From assembly GCA_001822655.1 (NCBI GenBank), contig MHRX01000052.1, positions 1-9,171 of the forward strand: a DNA stretch of 9,171 bases, written 5' to 3'. Within the stretch, counting starts at the first letter, position 1. Every line of letters starts with the position of its first letter. The DNA comes from Candidatus Taylorbacteria bacterium RIFCSPLOWO2_01_FULL_45_15b (GTDB lineage: Bacteria > Patescibacteriota > Minisyncoccia > Phycocordibacterales > 01-FULL-45-15b). This document shows, piece by piece, positions 4,795-9,171 of this stretch. The position numbers and the translations under genes were made by a program. The notes under the pieces were generated by a model. It searched no databases, had not been told where the DNA came from, and saw only the letters and a program-made list of their open reading frames with translations.

Positions 4795-5064
4795 ATGAGC
4801 AATTATCGAAAATTGGAGAGGGTTATAAAGGGCTTCGCAAATCACCGTCGCATCGAAATTATGAATCTTTTGTTCCTAGAATCTGAATTATCAGTGGACG
4901 AAATAGCTGAAAAAACCACAATCGGCTACATGAACGCCTCCGATCATGTCCGAAAAATGGCAATTGCCGGCCTCGTCCTAAAACGATCAGACGGTAACAG
5001 CGTCCGCCACGCTCTCACGCCGCTCGCAAAATCTATTCTAGTATTTTGCAAAAAACTAGAATAG
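4795..5064 (+). CDS. ArsR-like winged-helix transcriptional regulator
   Basis: This 89-aa protein is the size of a minimal ArsR/SmtB-type regulator. Residues 5-27 (RKLERVIKGFANHRRIEIMNLLF) match the first helices. ELSVDEIAEKTTIGYMNASDHVRKMAIAGLV (31-61) is the helix-turn-helix plus the following helix. LKRSDGNSVRHALTPLAKSIL (62-82) is the wing and C-terminal helix. The only Cys is C85 and there is no CxC-type metal site, so it is not an obvious metal sensor. The ATG at 4795 starts the conserved part; an upstream extension from 4735 would pass through the palindrome and is rejected. Its last codons (ILVFCKKLE) are written inside the downstream palindrome. The HtrA-type protease gene begins 80 bases later with its own promoter; whether the regulator controls it is unknown. 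Confidence 0.82.
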   Translation: MSNYRKLERVIKGFANHRRIEIMNLLFLESELSVDEIAEKTTIGYMNASDHVRKMAIAGLVLKRSDGNSVRHALTPLAKSILVFCKKLE

Positions 5065-5071
5065 ATTTTTT
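5028..5071 (+). terminator. Palindromic terminator, near-copy of the upstream operator
   Basis: The inverted repeat 5028-5069 is symmetric except for one pair (5043/5054) and runs into T residues (5066-5071), as expected of an intrinsic terminator. Its central 34 bases (5032-5065) match 4721-4754 in 33 positions. The regulator's stop codon (5062-5064) is inside the second arm. Besides ending transcription it may be a second binding site for the regulator. Confidence 0.7.
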
Positions 5072-5108
5072 GTTATCGGGGATCTGCGAAAATGGTGGTT
5101 AAAAATGC

Positions 5109-5138
5109 TTGAATTTTTATTTCGAGTTTGTTTAAAAT
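5109..5138 (+). promoter_or_regulatory. Promoter of the HtrA-type gene
   Basis: TTGAAT (5109-5114) and TAAAAT (5133-5138) are 18 bases apart. The predicted start coincides with the ATG at 5145, so the message is probably leaderless. No Shine-Dalgarno is visible, in agreement. Confidence 0.6.
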
Positions 5139-5144
5139 ATAAAC

Positions 5145-6368
5145 ATGAACAAAATAAATTCAATTATTGCTACAAGTATTATTACAACCCTTCTTGTGCT
5201 AGCCATCACCTTTACGGCGCTTTACGCCAATCGAGGAGTAATTTTTGAAATGTTCGCGTCAAATTACATTAGCGGTACATCATCGGAGACCAGAACAATC
5301 ACACGAAATATCCTTGCCGAAGAATCACAAATAATTAGCATCGTCGAGAAAGCCAATCCTTCAGTCGTGTCTATTGTCATTACCAAAGACGTACCGGTTA
5401 TCGAGCAATATTTTGAAGACCCTGGCATATTTCCCGATTTTTTTGGGTTTGATTTCCAAATCCCTCGTCAGAGACAAAATGGAACTGAAAAAAGAGAAAT
5501 CGGCGGCGGCACGGGTTTTGTCGTTTCAAAAGATGGAATGGTGGTGACAAATCGGCACGTGGTATCCGACACGAAAGCCACTTACACAGCATTTACAAAC
5601 GACGGCAAAAAATACGACGTTGAAGTTGCTGCTGTAGACCCAACGCTCGACATTGCAATTTTGAAATTAAAAGGCGCGAAAGATATGCCTTCACTCGCCT
5701 TCGGAGACTCGGATACCGTGAAGCTCGGCCAAACGGCGATTGCGATAGGTAATGCGCTCGGAGAATTTCGAAATTCCGTATCGGCGGGAGTGATTTCCGG
5801 TCTCGCCCGCACAATCATCGCTGGAGATTCGTCAGGCCGAGCAGAACAGCTTGATGAAGTCATTCAAACTGATGCGGCGATCAATCCCGGCAATTCCGGC
5901 GGACCGCTTCTCGACCTCACAGGACGTGTCATCGGCGTCAATGTCGCTGTTGCACAAGGCTCCGAAAACATCGGCTTTGCCCTTCCAGCAAATGTTGTAA
6001 AGAGTGTAGTCGATTCTGTTCAAAAATATGGAGAGATCGTTCGACCATACATAGGAGTTCGTTACATTCCGATTACCGCGCCACTCAAAGAGAGGAACAA
6101 TCTGTCGGTCGATTATGGCGTTCTCGTACAGCGCGGAGATATGCGAGAGGAACTAGCCGTTGTTCCGAATTCACCCGCGGACAAAGCAGGCATTGTAGAA
6201 AACGACATAATTCTCGAGATCGACGGCACGAAACTAGACGAAAACCATTCTCTGGCCTCGATCGTGCGCAAAAAATCCATTGGAGACAAAATTTCGCTAA
6301 GACTCCTCTCGAAAGGCAAAGAAAAAACTATTTTACTGACACTCGAAAAAGCTCCGAAAAATTTGTAA
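5145..6368 (+). CDS. HtrA/DegP-type membrane-anchored serine protease
   Basis: This 407-aa protein is a trypsin-fold quality-control protease acting outside the cytoplasmic membrane on misfolded or regulatory proteins. Residues 6-28 form one N-terminal membrane anchor. The protease domain spans about 60-295, with His138 in TNRHVV, Asp169 in DPTLDIAILKLK and Ser251 in NPGNSGGPLLD, so the triad is complete. One PDZ domain follows (about 300-400), with NSPADKAGIVENDIILEIDG its signature. One anchor, one protease and one PDZ is the DegS/HtrA-like layout of many bacteria with a single membrane-bound member. The loop before GGGTGF holds an FPDFFGFDF stretch, typical of the LA-loop region. The gene appears monocistronic, with a convergent neighbour downstream. 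In DegS the PDZ senses exposed C-termini; whether that applies here is unknown. Confidence 0.93.
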   Translation: MNKINSIIATSIITTLLVLAITFTALYANRGVIFEMFASNYISGTSSETRTITRNILAEESQIISIVEKANPSVVSIVITKDVPVIEQYFEDPGIFPDFFGFDFQIPRQRQNGTEKREIGGGTGFVVSKDGMVVTNRHVVSDTKATYTAFTNDGKKYDVEVAAVDPTLDIAILKLKGAKDMPSLAFGDSDTVKLGQTAIAIGNALGEFRNSVSAGVISGLARTIIAGDSSGRAEQLDEVIQTDAAINPGNSGGPLLDLTGRVIGVNVAVAQGSENIGFALPANVVKSVVDSVQKYGEIVRPYIGVRYIPITAPLKERNNLSVDYGVLVQRGDMREELAVVPNSPADKAGIVENDIILEIDGTKLDENHSLASIVRKKSIGDKISLRLLSKGKEKTILLTLEKAPKNL

Positions 6369-6395
6369 ATTATTCTTTCCTCCGCTAGATAGTCC

Positions 6396-6427
6396 ATATC
6401 CTTAAATACTGGAGTATTTAAGGATAT
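6396..6427. terminator. 32-bp inverted repeat after the HtrA gene
   Basis: Fifteen-base arms (ATATCCTTAAATACT and its reverse complement) meet around a central GG. It starts 28 bases after the HtrA stop. Only scattered T residues follow (TAAATTTA), so termination is plausible but not classical. It lies between convergent genes and could serve either strand. Confidence 0.5.
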
Positions 6428-6536
6428 TAAATTTACTTGATCAACACCGATCTATGACGAGAAGCACCCTGCCCTGAATTTTTTTCAGTAAACCAACCGC
6501 GCCTCCTGCAAAAAATGAAACTCACACACCCTACTG

Positions 6537-6576
6537 AAACTACAGTATATACGCCATGGCGTATATACTGTAGTTT
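6537..6576. terminator. 40-bp perfect palindrome between convergent genes
   Basis: The half-site AAACTACAGTATATACGCCA is followed directly by its exact reverse complement, centred at 6556/6557. It lies 41 bases beyond the stop of the YjdF-type gene (minus strand) and 168 bases beyond the HtrA stop. The most ordinary role is a bidirectional terminator, although neither strand has a strong T-run after the stem. A protein-binding site is the alternative. Between the two palindromes (6428-6536) I see nothing recognisable. Confidence 0.5.
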
Positions 6577-6603
6577 AGATCTTAAACTATGAATCCGCAG
6601 AGA

Positions 6604-6627
6604 ATTTATTTATTTATTTATTTATTT
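6604..6627 (+). repeat. (ATTT)6 tetranucleotide repeat at the end of the YjdF-type gene
   Basis: Six exact ATTT units. On the minus strand the repeat supplies the last codons (Asn, Lys) and the TAA stop at 6618-6620. Slippage would change only the very C-terminus of the protein. Confidence 0.85.
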
Positions 6628-7310
6628 GCTTTTTTTAAGAATTCTTTCAAGCGCTCTTCTCCGAGTGGTCTGTCACCTTTTGGGATTTTGAGACTCGACC
6701 AAATTTCTTGCCAATGGCTCTTATTAAACCGTCGGTTGATGAGGAAAATAATGAGCATAGCGATAAAAGCTCCGATTCCCGCGACAAGCATATCTTTCTG
6801 TGCATCCCATATGTCTCCCTGACTGCCAAGAAACGCGAGTCCCGCTTCCGCATCTACTTTTTGTGCCGCCAGCCACTCAATTATTTCGTAAAAAGCAGAA
6901 CCTGCGAGCACGACGTCGAGAGGAAAATAATAGCCCCAAAACCCTTTCACTTGCGAAAGCCTCACGAATACTTCGCGTGCGGGATAAGCCAAGAGGAATC
7001 CGAAGCCAAAATGCACAAGCCTGTCATACATATTGCGTTCCGTATTAAACCAGTCCTTTAGGATCTCCCCAATAGGAACCTCCGCATACGTGTAGTGCGA
7101 ACCAATGACATGCAATATGAGAAAAATAGTTATCAGCGTATACGAAACGCTTGAGAGCTTGAAATATCTTCCGACAATAAAAATAAGGGGTACTGCGACA
7201 AATACAAGATAATTCTCGAGAAGCCAGTCATCGCGGTAGAGCGGCTTGTATGCCGCCCAGGCCCAAGCAATGGCAAATGCAGCGCATAAAAATTTTTGAT
7301 AACGAGTCAT
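6618..7310 (-). CDS. YjdF-like (DUF2238) inner-membrane protein
   Basis: This 230-aa protein matches the YjdF/DUF2238 family of inner-membrane proteins, whose function is unknown. About six hydrophobic segments are visible (roughly residues 6-20, 33-47, 56-71, 98-112, 124-146 and 174-191). Conserved polar motifs are the family marks: NMYDRLVHFGFG (93-104), FYEIIEWLAA (140-149) and LGSQGDIWDAQKDM (161-174). These His, Asp, Glu and Trp residues lie close to membrane segments and suggest a shared site, perhaps for metal or a ligand; that is inference. The C-terminal 40 residues are charged and cytoplasmic-looking. The ATG is 5 bases after the stop of the DUF2339-type gene and lacks a Shine-Dalgarno, so translation is probably coupled within a two-gene operon. 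Full length looks intact. Confidence 0.85.
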   Translation of the reverse strand: MTRYQKFLCAAFAIAWAWAAYKPLYRDDWLLENYLVFVAVPLIFIVGRYFKLSSVSYTLITIFLILHVIGSHYTYAEVPIGEILKDWFNTERNMYDRLVHFGFGFLLAYPAREVFVRLSQVKGFWGYYFPLDVVLAGSAFYEIIEWLAAQKVDAEAGLAFLGSQGDIWDAQKDMLVAGIGAFIAMLIIFLINRRFNKSHWQEIWSSLKIPKGDRPLGEERLKEFLKKANK

Positions 7311-7315
7311 CGGAT

Positions 7316-9171
7316 TTATTGCTCGATGGCTGGCGACACGGGTTTTCCTTCGGGTATTGCGATAAACGCGCGAATTCTCTCTTTGAACCTGTAATACAAG
7401 TAGCCGACAACAAGCAAAATAATCCCGAGACTGATGAATGAAATGAAGCGGTAGAGATCATCCAAGTTTGCGGTGTCGTAGATGAAAACTTTTAGAATTA
7501 CGATACTAAAAAGTATGATTGCAAGCACTCTGCCGCCAATGCTCTTTGCGACAATCGAAACGATGAGAAGCACGAGTGCGTACCCAAGCCACGCAACAGA
7601 GAGAAGCGCCCTCTTCAAATTGTCGTAAAAGATAAGTGCGTCAGCACTTCCGGTATTCCCAAGTACCTGTATCTTCACATTGATCGGATCGGCAACCTCG
7701 TGGCTCAAGGTAGAAAAGAGAGCGATATTTATGGCAATGAGAAGGGCGTTCTGAAGTGTTGACGTTTCTTCTTTATCAACATTGTCCCGAAATGCCCTGG
7801 CTGTCGCCCACATGAGAATAAGTGTTGCAAGGAGTCCGAGAAGGAGAAGCATGCGCCCGTTAAGAACCGGGGTATACGTCGCAAGTTCAAGATTGCTGTC
7901 GAAAAAGATAAAGCGAAACGAGGCAAAGATAAAAAGAATATACGAACAGGCGCGGATGGCCTTTAGTCGTATCGCAAAACCTGCCGCTCCCGCAACAAGC
8001 GCGGCAAGGGACCAAAAGACCGTAAGACTGGAGCCCGGATAGAATTCAAGTAGCTCTATCGTCGCACCGATAACAAAGACAATAAACGCGGCCGCACTCG
8101 TAAACTCCGATCCGAATCCAACATCATCATTCGTAGCGTCTTTTTCGCGTCGTGACCGCATCCATATATAAATTCCTGAAGCTATCGCAAGAAAAATAGA
8201 GGCGATGACGAACGTAGAGAAGCGAGTATTCACGAATGCTTCCGCCGCCTTGAGAAACGTAAAATCAACAAAGAACAATCGGACCAGAACTGCCCCGAAT
8301 ACAAAGAGTCCGAGAATTCTTGCGGCCTTGAGACGAATAACGGCGCCAAGTCCTACCATCACAAACGCCTCGGCCGCCCAAAGAATAGTGATCATCTGAT
8401 GATCAAAATACGCCGGTACTGCAAGAAAAAAGAAGGCGAGTGAGATAATCAACTGGATCACCGAAGCGAGATTCTGAAGAGAGGATTTTTCACGCATTTT
8501 TCCGACGAGAAAGAATCCGTAGGACAAGAATCCATAAAGGATACCGAGGGCTAGTGGCAATGCGGCTTCCTGTCCCGGGTGAGCACCCTGAATCAGTACG
8601 AAGTTGTGACTGTAGTAGAGAAGCGGGTTCAAGACGATGAGAGCGAGCATTGCGCGACGGTCGTTGTCGGTTCCCCTAAAATGGGCAAGAAATATGACGA
8701 CAAGAAACGTCAGAAAGTAGATTGTTGAATACAAGAAGAACGTGCTGAATAATTCCGTATTATAAAACCTTGCGATAAGTACGAAGTAAAAGATGATCGT
8801 CCCCGCGAAAGAAATTTGAGAAAGAGTAGGCCATACTTTTTTGATCGCGATCCCGACCGCGACAATATCGAGGAAAATCACGTAGATGAACTGGGCGTGA
8901 AGGAGTGAGACGGGGAAAAGAAGCGGAGCAAGGAATCCTGCGATGAGCGAGAAGACCGCGAGTCCTGCAGAAGAATAATAGAGGGAAGCGGCGATAGAGA
9001 CGGCAGTGACAGTAGCGATCGCGAAGAACGCAAGAGGCGCCGCGATAAGAGCGTAGAAGTGATGCGCGGCAAACACGGCAAGATAGAAAAGACCGATTCC
9101 CCCGCCTGTCAGAACTTCTCCGTACGAGCGGTATTTTGGCATCGTAACGCGTCCGATTCCAAGAAGAATAA
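7316..9171 (-). CDS. DUF2339-type polytopic membrane protein (N-terminus outside window)
   Basis: The frame is open to the edge of the window (ILLGIGRVT precedes the Met at 9142), so that Met is internal and 617 residues of a longer protein are visible. Strings of 18-22 hydrophobic residues repeat along the whole length, well over a dozen membrane spans. GEVLTGGGIGLFYLAVFAAHHFYAL near the start and repeated segments such as RLKAARILGLFVFGAVLVRLFF and RLKAIRACSYILFIFASFRFIFFD are typical of the DUF2339 family of very large membrane proteins. Members commonly begin with a coiled-coil or zinc-ribbon-like region, which would be off-window. The function is not known. The tail (about 35 residues after the last span, YYRFKERIRAFIAIPEGKP) is polar. 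It shares an operon with the YjdF-type gene. Confidence 0.85.
   Translation of the reverse strand, partial: ILLGIGRVTMPKYRSYGEVLTGGGIGLFYLAVFAAHHFYALIAAPLAFFAIATVTAVSIAASLYYSSAGLAVFSLIAGFLAPLLFPVSLLHAQFIYVIFLDIVAVGIAIKKVWPTLSQISFAGTIIFYFVLIARFYNTELFSTFFLYSTIYFLTFLVVIFLAHFRGTDNDRRAMLALIVLNPLLYYSHNFVLIQGAHPGQEAALPLALGILYGFLSYGFFLVGKMREKSSLQNLASVIQLIISLAFFFLAVPAYFDHQMITILWAAEAFVMVGLGAVIRLKAARILGLFVFGAVLVRLFFVDFTFLKAAEAFVNTRFSTFVIASIFLAIASGIYIWMRSRREKDATNDDVGFGSEFTSAAAFIVFVIGATIELLEFYPGSSLTVFWSLAALVAGAAGFAIRLKAIRACSYILFIFASFRFIFFDSNLELATYTPVLNGRMLLLLGLLATLILMWATARAFRDNVDKEETSTLQNALLIAINIALFSTLSHEVADPINVKIQVLGNTGSADALIFYDNLKRALLSVAWLGYALVLLIVSIVAKSIGGRVLAIILFSIVILKVFIYDTANLDDLYRFISFISLGIILLVVGYLYYRFKERIRAFIAIPEGKPVSPAIEQ

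Noticed and set aside
4795..5064. Metal-sensing ArsR/SmtB repressor
   Set aside because: Only one Cys (C85) and no metal-binding motif in the recognition helix; the effector is unknown.
6537..6576. LexA-type SOS box in the 40-bp palindrome
   Set aside because: It contains ACAGTATATAC but not the CTG-N10-CAG spacing, and it lies between gene 3' ends rather than at a promoter.

Overview
The window looks like a chromosomal segment from a small-genome bacterium, most likely a Candidate Phyla Radiation (Patescibacteria/Parcubacteria-type) lineage. This is an inference from style: many start codons lack a Shine-Dalgarno sequence and sit 0-8 nt from a good -10 box, the intergenic regions carry long palindromes, the tRNA has no encoded CCA, several proteins are uncharacterised, and TGA is used as a normal stop. 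I could not run a taxonomic search.

Layout, left to right. Positions 1-310 hold the 3' end of purL (+) and its intrinsic terminator. Positions 470-1430 (minus) hold an uncharacterised 255-aa protein followed by a short 2H-phosphoesterase-like reading frame that runs into a GGGGTC/GACCCC palindrome. Positions 1600-1790 hold a decayed, internally deleted copy of a REP/RAYT-type element. Positions 1853-2709 (minus) hold a second uncharacterised protein with its own promoter and terminator. Positions 2755-3729 hold the full element: a Y1 (HUH) REP-associated tyrosine transposase between perfect 18-bp inverted repeats, with degenerate GGGGTCA arrays outside each repeat. Positions 3724-4335 (minus) hold a membrane-anchored coiled-coil protein of unknown role. 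Positions 4336-4620 hold a possibly structured region and tRNA-Gln(CUG) (minus).

From 4720 the character changes. A small ArsR-like winged-helix regulator (+) is bracketed by two nearly identical palindromes; the first covers its promoter region and the second contains its last codons and probable terminator. An HtrA/DegP-type membrane-anchored serine protease (+) follows from its own, apparently leaderless, promoter. A 249-bp convergent intergenic region holds a 32-bp inverted repeat and a 40-bp perfect palindrome. The right end (minus) is a two-gene membrane-protein operon: a large DUF2339-type protein that runs off the window at its N-terminus, then a YjdF/DUF2238-type protein 5 nt downstream.

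The most informative theme is the GGGGTCA/TGACCCC repeat family: one intact transposase-bearing element, one deletion derivative with a one-base frameshift, one solo palindrome at the end of a truncated gene, and a weaker core next to the tRNA. Together these suggest an active or recently active REP/RAYT system shaping gene ends and intergenic space. The paired palindromes around the regulator are the second strongest lead.
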